Origin: Chloroherpetonaceae bacterium
GTDB lineage: Bacteria; Bacteroidota; Chlorobiia; Chlorobiales; Thermochlorobacteraceae
Direction: 5' to 3'
DNA: 64,000 bases
Assembly: GCA_025056565.1 (NCBI GenBank)
Contig: JANWWA010000008.1
Coordinates: 62,001-126,000, forward strand
Position 1 is the first letter of the stretch. Every line of letters begins with the position of its first letter. A program made the translations under genes and the position numbers. The notes beneath the pieces were generated by a model. The model saw only the letters and a program-made list of their open reading frames with translations, made no database searches and was not told the origin of the DNA. Shown in pieces: positions 46,070 to 55,081 of this stretch.

Positions 46070-46888
46070 TTACTTGATAAGGTGATTAGGCACGCCCAGT
46101 GGATAGAGCTTTTGAATTTCGGCTTGGATTCTCTGAATTCGGTTTTCAGGGTTCGGGTGAGTGCTGAAAAATTCAGGCGGACGTGCGCCACCAGTCGCTT
46201 GGTCTAAAATTTTCATCACTTCAATCATGGCGCGTGGGTCGTAGCCTGCTTCGGACATAAAACGTACGCCAAGAGCGTCAGATTCCAACTCTTCGTCACG
46301 ACTGTAGCTCATTCCAACTAGTTCGCCGATGACAGCTGCTATCTGTGTAGCTGAAGCATCACCAGTGGCAACCGCCACAGCGCCTGTGAGACCTTGTGTA
46401 AGCTTATTTTTCGCAAGTCGCTGTGAGCTATGGCGAGCTACCACGTGCCCAATCTCATGTCCAAGCACACCTGCTAATTGCCCTTCAGTTTGCAGACGGT
46501 TGTAAAGCCCAGTGGTGATGAAGACTTGTCCGCCGGGCAGGGCAAACGCATTGACCGTCTTGGGGTCGTTAAGGAGATGAAACTCAAACTTCCACGCCGT
46601 TGCTCCTGCAGCGCTCTTTTGCACAATGCGATGTCCAACCTTGTCAATCAAGTCCTGCAAAGCTTTATCGGGGTGCAAGCCGCCATATTGGCGAATCATC
46701 TGTGGCGTGGCTTTTAAGCCCAATGCAATTTCCTGACCGGGCGTTAGGTCAACAAACTGGGTTTTGCCTGTGATAGGATTTCGCTCGCATGTGGAAAAGT
46801 ATGAGACCAGCGAAATAACCACAATTACAAGCGCAATGATGAGGCGCAGCGACCAAAAAGATTGTTCATCACGATAGAAACCCCACAT
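46070..46888 (-). CDS. M48-family zinc metallopeptidase
   Basis: A 272-residue protein with one N-terminal membrane segment (about 15-32) and a Cys right after it, possibly a lipoprotein-like anchor. The zinc motif is HEIGH (144-148) and the third ligand is in the DEELESDALG helix. FALPGGQVFITTGLY precedes the motif as in BepA/LoiP-type M48 peptidases, which police outer-membrane protein quality in the periplasm. It is convergent with sbcD. Confidence 0.88.
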   Translation of the reverse strand: MWGFYRDEQSFWSLRLIIALVIVVISLVSYFSTCERNPITGKTQFVDLTPGQEIALGLKATPQMIRQYGGLHPDKALQDLIDKVGHRIVQKSAAGATAWKFEFHLLNDPKTVNAFALPGGQVFITTGLYNRLQTEGQLAGVLGHEIGHVVARHSSQRLAKNKLTQGLTGAVAVATGDASATQIAAVIGELVGMSYSRDEELESDALGVRFMSEAGYDPRAMIEVMKILDQATGGARPPEFFSTHPNPENRIQRIQAEIQKLYPLGVPNHLIK

Positions 46889-47062
46889 TGTTGATTTACC
46901 TGTCTTTGCGCATCCTTACGTCAAAAAAGGCTTGAAAGTTTCAAAGGAGAGGGACTGAACACCAATAGAGAAAAAAGAAATGCCATCTTTCTGCAGCACT
47001 GTATCACGCTTGAAAGTGCTTTTTTGCGTAGATTCGAAAGTTTCATTCAGAACCCTACAAAT

Positions 47063-48154
47063 ATGGCTTTTTCGTTTCAAACGGAGCACATCTTCTTAGA
47101 GTGCATCAAGCCGGCGGTACGACAAATGTCGGCTTATACGGTCGAGGGCGGTCAGTATGCTGGCATCAAACTCAATCAGAATGAAAATCCGTTTGATTTG
47201 CCTGAGTGGCTCAAGCGTGAGATTCTCGAGCGCTTTTTGCAGGAGCCATGGAACCGCTACCCGAGCACCTTCGCAGACGAAGCGGTGGCTCAATATGCGA
47301 ATTTTATTGGCGTGCCTAAGGAGTGCGTGATGATGGGTAATGGCTCTAATGAGCTGATTTACACAATTTTCTTAGCCATCTTGCGCCGCACAGCATCGGT
47401 GTTGATTCCAGCGCCATCGTTTTCACTCTACGATAAGGTTGCCGCACTCTTGGAAGCGGAGATTTTGCACGTGGCAATGACGCCATCGCTGGAGTTTGAT
47501 ACAGAGCAAATTCTCGAGGAAGCAGAACGCAGTGCACCAGCGCTCATTGTGCTTTCAACAGCGAACAACCCGACCAGCAGGGCAATGAAATTTGAAGATA
47601 TTGCTCGAATTGCATCAGAGACGCGCGCGCTGGTTTTGGTCGATGAAGCCTACGCAGAGTTTTCACGCGAACGCTCGGCGCTGGAACTGCTGGAAACTCA
47701 CCCGAATGTGATTGTGTTACGCACACTTTCCAAAGCATTCTCATTGGCAGGGTTGCGCATTGGTTTTGCAATTAGTAACCCAGCCCTAATGGCAGAGTTG
47801 CGAAAGCCTAAAATTCCGTTTGCGTCTTCAAGACTGGCTGAAATTGCCGTGATAAAAATCTTAGAGCACTACTCACTGGTTCAAGCCAGTGTGAAGCAGA
47901 TTTTGTCGGAGCGAGCGCGGCTACTATGCGCGCTACGCGAGATACCACGCCTACGAGCACTGGAGAGCGATACGAATTTTATCATCATTCAAGTCGAGCA
48001 GCCTAAGCAACTCTTTGAAGCCTTGCGTGCCAAAGGGATTCTGGTGCGCGATGTCTCCAAGTATCCGCTAATGGAAAAGTGCTTACGTATCAGCGTAGGC
48101 ACGCCAGAAGAAAATGACCACTTGCTAAGTGAGCTGAGGCAGCTTTGTGCATGA
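47063..48154 (+). CDS. hisC: histidinol-phosphate aminotransferase
   Basis: A 363-residue PLP enzyme from the ATG at 47063; a TTG at 47024 would add 13 residues. KLNQNENPFDLP near the start, MMGNGSNELI, the STANNPTSRAM turn, DEAYAEFS and LSKAFSLAGLRIGF with the PLP lysine are diagnostic. It converts imidazole-acetol phosphate to histidinol phosphate. No other his gene is next to it. A TAGATT string lies at 47029-47034, just upstream. Confidence 0.92.
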   Translation: MAFSFQTEHIFLECIKPAVRQMSAYTVEGGQYAGIKLNQNENPFDLPEWLKREILERFLQEPWNRYPSTFADEAVAQYANFIGVPKECVMMGNGSNELIYTIFLAILRRTASVLIPAPSFSLYDKVAALLEAEILHVAMTPSLEFDTEQILEEAERSAPALIVLSTANNPTSRAMKFEDIARIASETRALVLVDEAYAEFSRERSALELLETHPNVIVLRTLSKAFSLAGLRIGFAISNPALMAELRKPKIPFASSRLAEIAVIKILEHYSLVQASVKQILSERARLLCALREIPRLRALESDTNFIIIQVEQPKQLFEALRAKGILVRDVSKYPLMEKCLRISVGTPEENDHLLSELRQLCA

Positions 48155-48243
48155 CTTTGAAGTGCTTACGATGCAGCCAAACTAATTGGGAGGGATAAGC
48201 AAGCTATTCGGCAAGTCTGTCTTTGCTCAGAGAGGGCAGCAAG

Positions 48244-48303
48244 ATGACAACGGAACTTGTGATTGCTAAATCAAAACCGCTGCCTGCAATGCTAAGCGCC
48301 TGA
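48244..48303 (+). CDS. candidate leader peptide ORF (19 codons)
   Basis: ATG at 48244 is preceded by GAGAGGG at a good distance, and the TGA at 48301-48303 lies six bases before the methyltransferase start at 48310. It could couple translation of the downstream gene. The 19-residue product is not recognisable. Confidence 0.25.
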   Translation: MTTELVIAKSKPLPAMLSA

Positions 48304-48309
48304 AATGCT

Positions 48310-48864
48310 ATGCCACTTCAGAAACTGGCAGGGGCAGAAATGATGCGCCTCTCACCTGAAGAATTTCGCTTAGCCCCGAAGCACCCGATATACGTGCTAT
48401 TGCAAAACATTCGCTCAATGTGGAATGTCGGCTCAATTTTTCGCACCAGTGATGCGGCGTGCATTGAGGAGTTGATTATCACAGGCTACACTGCAACCCC
48501 ACCGCGCAAAGAAATTGAAAAAACGGCATTGGGCGCAACTGAAACGGTTAAGTGGTCATACTGCCAAAATCCCATAGAAGCAATTGCGATGCTGCGTGCA
48601 AAAGGCGTCAAAATTGCGGCCCTGGAGATTGCGCGTCCCAGTCGACGCTATGATGCAGTGCAGCTCGAGGACTTTCCAATTTGCCTTGTAGTCGGCAATG
48701 AAGTAACTGGTATTGATGATGAAGTGCTGGCAGCCTGCGATTTTGCATTGGAAATTCCGCAGTATGGCACAAAGCATTCGCTCAATGTGGCAGTGGCAGT
48801 GGGTATTGCCGTGTTTGAGTTAGTGCGTGTATGGCGGCAGTACGAAGGGGAAAGTGCGCGATAG
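48310..48864 (+). CDS. TrmH/SpoU-family RNA 2'-O-methyltransferase
   Basis: A 184-residue SPOUT enzyme. Motif 1 is NIRSMWNVGSIFRTSDA, motif 2 is LVVGNEVTGI and motif 3 is IPQYGTKHSLNVAVAVGI: the knotted AdoMet site of this family. Such enzymes methylate a ribose in tRNA or rRNA; this short form without an N-terminal RNA-binding domain does not reveal its target. Its last ten bases overlap the 3' end of the tRNA-Val gene on the other strand. Confidence 0.88.
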   Translation: MPLQKLAGAEMMRLSPEEFRLAPKHPIYVLLQNIRSMWNVGSIFRTSDAACIEELIITGYTATPPRKEIEKTALGATETVKWSYCQNPIEAIAMLRAKGVKIAALEIARPSRRYDAVQLEDFPICLVVGNEVTGIDDEVLAACDFALEIPQYGTKHSLNVAVAVGIAVFELVRVWRQYEGESAR

Positions 48865-48928
48865 TGGATTCGAACCACTGACCTCCACCGTGTCAAGGTG
48901 GCGCTCTAACCAACTGAGCTAACCGCGC
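48855..48928 (-). tRNA. tRNA-Val (anticodon GAC)
   Basis: Read on the minus strand, GCGCGGT (5' acceptor) pairs with ATCGCGC (3' acceptor) with one G-T. The D arm AGCTCAGTTGGTTAGAGC and anticodon arm CCACC-TTGACAC-GGTGG (anticodon GAC) follow, then the T arm with GGTTCGAATCC. CCA is not encoded. The gene overlaps the end of the TrmH-family gene by ten bases. Confidence 0.94.
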
Positions 48929-49054
48929 AGCGGCAAAAAACAAGGAGCGTAAATATACGACCTACGTACCAGATTGCCAATAACTTGTTCGCAACAGCCA
49001 ATCATTTTCTCAGGCTACACAGACTCCGTATTTTTCAGCAAAAGGGAGAAGACG

Positions 49055-49726
49055 ATGGGCGTGGCACTGAGGCTCACTTTTCTGGTGTTTGCTCTCATAC
49101 TTGCTGTAGCAAGCTTGGTGTTAGTGCCTGCAGCGCTCTGCGGCATAATGCAGACATGGCAAGTCTATGCAGCATGTCTCTTCTACTTCCTGTTTTTTCT
49201 GAGCACCATTGCGCGCGTCAGAAAGTACGGCGATTTTTCACCACGTTCACAAGATGCGCAGGTGCAAAGCAAGTGGGGCAAAGTCGCATATCCGATACAG
49301 TTTCTTGGTTTAGGCGGTGCACATTGGTTGGCGGTGTATGATTTTTCACAGCATCTTCGCACTGTGTCGGTCTGGTCAGTGCTGGGTGTGTTGGTGATGC
49401 TGGTAGCACTCGTCGTCAATCGTCTTGCAGCTCGCGAGCTGGGACGCTTCTGGGATCGATTGCTTATCAAAGATGAACACTACCTTGTAACCACAGGGAT
49501 TTACCGCATTGTTCGACATCCAATTTATACCAGTTACATTTTGCTGTTCTGCGGTAATATGGTGCTTTTTGAAAGCCTCTGGGCAATGTTGCTACTAATA
49601 GTTGTCTGCACCATTTGGTTTGGCACACGCATTCGCATTGAAGAGTCGCTGCTGCTGCGCAAGTTTGGCAATGAATACGCCGAGTATATGCGTCAAACAA
49701 AGCGGCTCTTCCCATACCTTTTCTGA
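49055..49726 (+). CDS. isoprenylcysteine carboxylmethyltransferase-family membrane protein
   Basis: A 223-residue protein from the ATG at 49055, after an AAGGGAGAAG site. It has about five helices and the ICMT-family C-terminus: LVTTGIYRIVRHPIYTSYI, then RIRIEESLLLRKFGNEYAEYMRQTKRLFPYLF (about 190-223). Such proteins methylate lipid- or small-molecule substrates at the membrane, or have unknown roles in bacteria. It lies 120 bases before the radical SAM gene, on the same strand. Confidence 0.83.
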   Translation: MGVALRLTFLVFALILAVASLVLVPAALCGIMQTWQVYAACLFYFLFFLSTIARVRKYGDFSPRSQDAQVQSKWGKVAYPIQFLGLGGAHWLAVYDFSQHLRTVSVWSVLGVLVMLVALVVNRLAARELGRFWDRLLIKDEHYLVTTGIYRIVRHPIYTSYILLFCGNMVLFESLWAMLLLIVVCTIWFGTRIRIEESLLLRKFGNEYAEYMRQTKRLFPYLF

Positions 49727-49846
49727 TAGCACACACCTGCAAAGAGTATCGAAGAGCAAAAGACTGAGAGACGTCTTGGGGCAGTCTTGATGTGAGACAA
49801 GATGGGATTATCTTTGTCTTCAGTGAAGAAAAAGGAGAATAACACA

Positions 49847-51355
49847 ATGAAGCGCGTGCTGTTGGTATTTCCACGAGCCGCTAGCGGTGTCGATGGCCCA
49901 AGACCTGTTTTCACATCTCATCCTCCGTCACTATTGCAGCGCTGTAAAGAGACGCTGCTGCAAAATCTGATCAAGCGAGCGCAGTTTGCCGTGCCGAATA
50001 TGGCACTGATGCTCCTGAGCTCAATTGAGGTAGAGGGAGTTGAGCAAAGAATCTGTGATATGCGCTTTGATAAGTTGCCACTGCATGAGCATTGGGATTT
50101 GGTGGGAATTACAGTGCATACAGGAGCAGCAACTGCGGCCTTTGAGGTCGCAAGGCAATTTCGCCAAAGAGGAATGAAGGTGGTATTAGGCGGACCGCAT
50201 GTAACACTTTTTCCAGAGCGCTGCGCCAAAGAAGCCGATGTGATTGTCGTAGGAGAAGCAGACGATATTTGGCAGGAAGTGTTGCAAGACCTGAAACACA
50301 ACTGCTTGAAGAGGCGCTACCAAGCTACAGAGCTTCCTGACCTAAGTGTGCCAAGACCAATTAAGAAAAAGGCACTCAACATCAAGAACTATTTTACCAC
50401 CAATCTTATCCAGACTTCGCGCGGATGTCCGTATCGCTGCGACTTTTGCAATGTCTATGTGATGAATGGGGGCACGGTGCGGCATCGCCCAATTGAACAT
50501 GTGGTCGCCGAAGTAGAGCGATTTTTGAAAGATGACAAGCGTGTTTTCTTTATCGTTGATGACACGGTCAATGCTGATCCGCGCTATGCAAAGGAGCTTT
50601 ACAAGCGGCTGATTCCATACAAAATTCGTTGGGTCGGACAAGCTACCACGCTACTTGGTCAGCAAGAGGAGCTGCTTAAAATCTTTGCTGACTCTGGCTG
50701 CGTTGGACTCTTGATTGGTATTGAAAGTGTAACCGATGCAAGCAATCATCAGCACCGAAAAAAGCAAAACAGTGAGCGGACACTTGCCCGCAACATTAAA
50801 GCGATTCGCTCAGCAGGCATTTGCGTCTACGGCAGCTTTATTTATGGCTTAGATGGCGACACAGTTGAAACCGCACAAGCACTCTACGACTTCATTGAAG
50901 ACACCCACATTGATGTGCCCGGCATTAACCTGTTGCGACCAATTCCAGGCACTGCACTCTTCAAACGTTTGGCAGAAGAAGGCAGACTGCTCTTTGATAA
51001 AGATGACATTGAAGCCTTCCGATACAGCTGGGGGCAAGAAATGCAATGCAAACCAAAGTTAATGTCGGTAGAGACTTTTATTGAAGCCTACACATCACTC
51101 ACAAAACGGCTTTACACTTTTCCAAAAGCTATCAAGAGAGCGATGCATGCGCCGTGCATTCCACACATTATTTTAATGTTTAACCTTTCCTACATCTATA
51201 TGTATGGACTCTCAAGGCGAGATCTTTTTGCACAGCGCGAGAAACTAAGGCAAGGGCTGCACGGTCAAAATTCGCAAGCGCAAAGTGGGGAGCGCAAACC
51301 AGCTGAACTGGACATAGCGGCTTTGTCCTCTGAAACTGAGAAAAGTATCCTCTAA
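49847..51355 (+). CDS. B12-binding-domain radical SAM protein
   Basis: A 502-residue protein from the ATG at 49847 with a good AAAGGAG site. The N-terminal 150 residues are a cobalamin-binding-like Rossmann domain (VGITVHTGA, VLGGPHVTLFPE), without a clear DxHxxG motif. The radical SAM cluster motif is GCPYRCDFC near residue 200, followed by the barrel (FFIVDDTVNADP, IGIESVT). The C-terminal part resembles DUF4070-type ends (LLRPIPGTALFKRL). Relatives include BchE, BchQ/BchR and HpnP/HpnR, which act on tetrapyrroles or hopanoids; the substrate cannot be told from sequence. Confidence 0.85.
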   Translation: MKRVLLVFPRAASGVDGPRPVFTSHPPSLLQRCKETLLQNLIKRAQFAVPNMALMLLSSIEVEGVEQRICDMRFDKLPLHEHWDLVGITVHTGAATAAFEVARQFRQRGMKVVLGGPHVTLFPERCAKEADVIVVGEADDIWQEVLQDLKHNCLKRRYQATELPDLSVPRPIKKKALNIKNYFTTNLIQTSRGCPYRCDFCNVYVMNGGTVRHRPIEHVVAEVERFLKDDKRVFFIVDDTVNADPRYAKELYKRLIPYKIRWVGQATTLLGQQEELLKIFADSGCVGLLIGIESVTDASNHQHRKKQNSERTLARNIKAIRSAGICVYGSFIYGLDGDTVETAQALYDFIEDTHIDVPGINLLRPIPGTALFKRLAEEGRLLFDKDDIEAFRYSWGQEMQCKPKLMSVETFIEAYTSLTKRLYTFPKAIKRAMHAPCIPHIILMFNLSYIYMYGLSRRDLFAQREKLRQGLHGQNSQAQSGERKPAELDIAALSSETEKSIL

Positions 51356-51359
51356 GAGG

Positions 51360-51445
51360 AGTGTGTAGGGCACACTAAAAGTTCAAGAATTTTCCCTGCG
51401 TAAAAGAGGAAAATGATTCATGGCTTGTCAAACGAGTTTGACAAG
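51360..51445. repeat. three successive inverted repeats upstream of the WD40 gene
   Basis: Repeat 1 is AGTGTG/CACACT (51360-51365 with 51371-51376). Repeat 2 is ATTTTCC/GGAAAAT (51389-51395 with 51408-51414). Repeat 3 is CTTGTCAAAC/GTTTGACAAG, a perfect ten-base pair of arms with a two-base spacer (51424-51445). None has a T-run after it. The third has the form of an operator for a dimeric regulator. Confidence 0.5.
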
Positions 51446-51562
51446 TAAAGAACCTTCACCATCACGCCAATTCCCAAGCAAGTATCAGTTAGTTTTTTCT
51501 GGCGAAAAGCGTTAGATTAAGCGCAGTGTGGGTTCCAAAAACGCAAAGGCAGACGAAGACGT

Positions 51563-53866
51563 ATGGCGAGCTTCCACCTGACACAGGCAAGCGAAGGACT
51601 TGCAACAGCTTACCAGCGTTACTTGAAAATTTTTCCAAACGACATTCAACTGGCGTTGCAGATGGTGGGAGAGGAGTGCGACAAGCACATTCGCCGCCTG
51701 AATCAACAAGCCCAGACTGCAATTGATAATGTTGAAGGCAATCGTGCACGAGAAATTTATCAAGTGATGCAGACGGTAACAGGGTCGTTTTTGACAGGGC
51801 TGGGAGTGTATGCTGCAACAGTGAGTTACCTGCTCAAAAACGACACGGAAGAATTGTCTGAACTAGGACCTTGCTTGGACTGGCGACTGTCGCTCCCAAT
51901 TGACCAGTGGCGAATCAAGAAAGTCTTAGCTGATGACTTAGGGTTGCTGCTGCGAGTGTCATTAGAAGAAGCAGGTTGGGCGAAAAAATTGGAAAAAGCG
52001 CTCTCGCTCTATCAAGGTGCAGCGAAAGACGAGGACTTTGCCAAAGCTCTCACGGGGCTGAACGAGCTTCTGGACTCGGGTGAAGCACCGCATAGCGATT
52101 ACCTTATTTTGCATCGCATCGGTCTAATGCATCTCTATGTGCCCTCGCTGCTAGATTTGGCAAAAGCTGAAGCCTACCTCATCAAATCGGCAGAGTGCGT
52201 AATGGAAGAAAGCGACCCGCAGGCAAAGCGGCTGATTAGTGCGCTAGCCGATTATGGTGCAAAAGGAATGACCGAAGAGTTGGCTTTCCTGATGAAGCGT
52301 GTGGCGGCTGAGTCCTATTTTCAGGCGGGAATTGCCTGCTTAGCACAGGGCGAGTTTTATGATGCAGCCGATATCTTTTCAAAGAGCCGAGAGCTGTATC
52401 CGCTGCCTGAGGCAGGATATTTGCAAGCAAAGTCAATGATGCTTGCGGGAAGAGACCAAGAAGCAGCAATCATCTTAGAGCAGGTGATTCGCCAGCAACG
52501 TATCTATGCGTTCAAAGCTGCAATTGACCTTGACATTTTCCAAAAGCCTGCGACGCAAACGGCACTCAGAAAGGTGCGCGATGAGGCATTCCGAGAAACC
52601 GCTGTGCATATTCAAAAGTGCCGAGCAGAAATGGTGCCAAATAGCCAAGCTGCCCCAATCCTTGGCGAAATTGAGCAGCGAATTAAACAGCGCACTTACT
52701 ATGCAGTGCTAAGTGGGATAGATGACTTGCATCGCCCAAGAAAGTGGAAAGTAATGCCAACAATCTTCGAGCTCAAGCGAATGATTGTTGGACATACGCT
52801 GCGCGTCAATGCACTTGCCTTCAGTGCCGACAGCACAATGCTGGCGTCTGCAAGCTGGAAAGTTATTATCTCTAATGCTGCCACAGCCGAAGAAATCCAG
52901 AGTCTATCTGGGCATTCAATGAAAGAATTTGTCAATCACGTGGCGTTCAGTCCAGATGGCAGCAAGTTGGCAACCGCCAGCAGCGATATGACCTCTAAAA
53001 TTTTTGACGTTAAAACTGGCAAAGAGCTCTATGCCTTAGAAGGACACAAGCAGAGTGTCAATCGCGTGGCATTTAGTCCCGATGGCACAAAGCTCGCCAC
53101 GGCAAGCAGCGATAAAACCATTATCGTTTGGGACGTCAGAACAGGTGAAAAGCTAAAAGTGCTCAAGGGGCACGAGCAGAGCGTAACGTTTGTTGGCTTC
53201 AGCCCTGATGGTGAATTTCTGGTTTCTTCTGGAGTAGATGCCGTCATCCATTACTGGGATACACAGAATTGGAAAAAGGTCAAGACACTTAAAGGGCACA
53301 CGCACAATGTAACTTGTGCGGCGTTTTCTGCCGATAGCAAGCTGATGGCAACATCAAGTTGGGATAAAACGGTCAAGCTCTGGCGTTTCAAGGAGGGAAC
53401 GGAAATCAAAACGCTCACTGGCCACGCAAATGGTGTCGATAGCGTTGCGTTTAACTTTGATGACAAAAATTTAGCTACGACAAGCTACAATCGTGTAAGC
53501 AAGATCTGCGAAATCAAGCTTTGGGATGTAGACTCTGGGCAAGAAATACAGTCACTCGTAGGGCAGTTCTATGCTGTAGCGTTTAGTCCTGATGGGAGTA
53601 CGATGGCAGTAGCAAGTGGTGACAAGACGGTTAAGCTACTGAGCTCACCAGAATTGACAGTCGATGAATTTATCGCGCTAGAGCGAGAAGCGCGCCGAGA
53701 AATTGAGCAAGCACGCAAAGCAGCGCAGTCACAGCCCACACCGAATGGTCAAGGAAAATCACCGTACCCTGAAGAGCGCCGCTCAGGTCGCGAGCGCAGA
53801 AAGGTCTCGTTCTGGTTAGGAGAAGGTGACCGGCGAAGTGGTCAAGACCGTCGAGTGAATTCTTAA
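51563..53866 (+). CDS. helical-repeat/WD40 beta-propeller protein
   Basis: A 767-residue protein without a signal peptide. The first 400 residues are helical, with TPR-like pairs in the middle (AGIACLAQGEFYDAADIFSKS). From about residue 410 there are seven WD40 blades (GH...FSPDG...W/F-D) in a row, such as LEGHKQSVNRVAFSPDGTKL, enough for a closed propeller. The last 40 residues are basic, with RRSGRERR and DRRSGQDRR. It is a scaffold for protein complexes; partners are not known. It starts about 120 bases after the strong palindrome. Confidence 0.85.
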   Translation: MASFHLTQASEGLATAYQRYLKIFPNDIQLALQMVGEECDKHIRRLNQQAQTAIDNVEGNRAREIYQVMQTVTGSFLTGLGVYAATVSYLLKNDTEELSELGPCLDWRLSLPIDQWRIKKVLADDLGLLLRVSLEEAGWAKKLEKALSLYQGAAKDEDFAKALTGLNELLDSGEAPHSDYLILHRIGLMHLYVPSLLDLAKAEAYLIKSAECVMEESDPQAKRLISALADYGAKGMTEELAFLMKRVAAESYFQAGIACLAQGEFYDAADIFSKSRELYPLPEAGYLQAKSMMLAGRDQEAAIILEQVIRQQRIYAFKAAIDLDIFQKPATQTALRKVRDEAFRETAVHIQKCRAEMVPNSQAAPILGEIEQRIKQRTYYAVLSGIDDLHRPRKWKVMPTIFELKRMIVGHTLRVNALAFSADSTMLASASWKVIISNAATAEEIQSLSGHSMKEFVNHVAFSPDGSKLATASSDMTSKIFDVKTGKELYALEGHKQSVNRVAFSPDGTKLATASSDKTIIVWDVRTGEKLKVLKGHEQSVTFVGFSPDGEFLVSSGVDAVIHYWDTQNWKKVKTLKGHTHNVTCAAFSADSKLMATSSWDKTVKLWRFKEGTEIKTLTGHANGVDSVAFNFDDKNLATTSYNRVSKICEIKLWDVDSGQEIQSLVGQFYAVAFSPDGSTMAVASGDKTVKLLSSPELTVDEFIALEREARREIEQARKAAQSQPTPNGQGKSPYPEERRSGRERRKVSFWLGEGDRRSGQDRRVNS

Positions 53867-53944
53867 CTGAGCGGAAGCGTTGTATTAACGCTTGAAGTTT
53901 ATTACCTTGCAGTGAGTTTTTCAGTAAATTGAAAAAGGAGTAGT

Positions 53945-54649
53945 ATGAACGCCACACTTCACACACCGGCCGATGAGCCAATGGCTCACCACGCTTCACA
54001 TCACGCACACCCGCCATATCTAGCGCATCATTTCGCAGAGCCTGAGCAGCAGCTTGAAGCTGCTAAGATGGGAATGTGGGTTTTCCTAATGACGGAAATC
54101 CTGCTCTTCGGTGGCGTCTTCTGTGCATATGTGATTTACCGTGGGCTAAATGCTGAAATGTTCCATAGTGCGCACAAGCTGCTGAGCATTCCGCTGGGCG
54201 CAACAAATACCTTCATCTTGATGGCAAGCACGATTGCAATGACCTTTGCAATTCACGCAATGCAGCTTGGCAAGCGTCAGCAAGCGGTGTGGCTCCTCGT
54301 CTTTACACTGCTTTGCGCTGCGGTCTTCTTGGGCATCAAGTATGTGGAGTATTCGCACAAGTTTCATCTGGGACTTTTGCCCGGTGTCTATTATAGCTAC
54401 GATGGCTCTGAGGGCGAAATCGTGGGCAAAAATCCACACATCTTTTTCGGCATTTACTTTGCCATGACAGGCATTCACGCCTTGCACGTGATTGCGGGAA
54501 TGCTGGCAATTACATGGGTACTGGTGCGCACGCTGCAAGGGGAGTTCTCTGCCGAATACTACACGCCACTTGAAATGACAGGATTATACTGGCACTTGGT
54601 CGATATCATCTGGATCTTCGTCTTCACCTTACTGTATCTGGTTGGGTGA
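53945..54649 (+). CDS. ctaE: cytochrome c oxidase subunit III
   Basis: A 234-residue inner-membrane protein with about five helices plus a His-rich N-terminus (residues 15-35). MGMWVFLMTEILLFGGVFCAYVIYR, the KYVEYSHKFH loop, GIYFAMTGIHALHVIAGM and LYWHLVDIIWIFVFTLLYL are the family marks. AAAAGGAG precedes the start. It belongs to the heme-copper oxidase complex. Subunit IV and ctaA follow, but subunits I and II are not upstream: the WD40 gene is there. Confidence 0.93.
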   Translation: MNATLHTPADEPMAHHASHHAHPPYLAHHFAEPEQQLEAAKMGMWVFLMTEILLFGGVFCAYVIYRGLNAEMFHSAHKLLSIPLGATNTFILMASTIAMTFAIHAMQLGKRQQAVWLLVFTLLCAAVFLGIKYVEYSHKFHLGLLPGVYYSYDGSEGEIVGKNPHIFFGIYFAMTGIHALHVIAGMLAITWVLVRTLQGEFSAEYYTPLEMTGLYWHLVDIIWIFVFTLLYLVG

Positions 54650-54679
54650 GTCTCTAAATCAAAAAGTAGGAGTATCAAA

Positions 54680-55081
54680 ATGAGCGTGCAAGCAAAATCG
54701 TCGCATCCTATCGTGCCCGCAAAAACCTACTTTATTGTTAGCGTTGTCTTAGTGCTACTGACCGTAGTAGCGATTGTGGTCTCGCAGCTAAACTGGGGCG
54801 GGTTTGGCACAGCCATCGTTATTGGTGCAGCCGTAATGAATGCCGCACTGGTAGCCGGGTTTTTTATGCATCTGCGTTATGACAATAAGTTCTTTGCGGG
54901 CATATTCATCGTTTCTCTAATTGCGCTAGGTTTCCTGCTGGCTTTTATCTTGATTGACACCAACAGCCGACAAGGAATGTATGACTACACTATGCAGGAA
55001 ATTAAGCGTGGGGCGAATCTCAAAGAAGTAAAACAGCGCAATGAAGCTCGAGACAAGCCAGCATCACCAGCTAAGAAATGA
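54680..55081 (+). CDS. cytochrome c oxidase subunit IV family protein
   Basis: A 133-residue protein with three predicted helices. The YFIVSVVLVLLTVVAIVVSQL helix, the LVAGFFMHLRYDNKFFAGIF motif and a long charged tail fit the small CyoD/CtaF-type subunit of heme-copper oxidases. TAGGAG is upstream. Its end overlaps the ctaA start by 41 bases. Confidence 0.87.
   Translation: MSVQAKSSHPIVPAKTYFIVSVVLVLLTVVAIVVSQLNWGGFGTAIVIGAAVMNAALVAGFFMHLRYDNKFFAGIFIVSLIALGFLLAFILIDTNSRQGMYDYTMQEIKRGANLKEVKQRNEARDKPASPAKK

Noticed and set aside
51438-51443. TTGACA inside the third inverted repeat as a -35 element
   Set aside because: No acceptable -10 hexamer lies 16-18 bases downstream.
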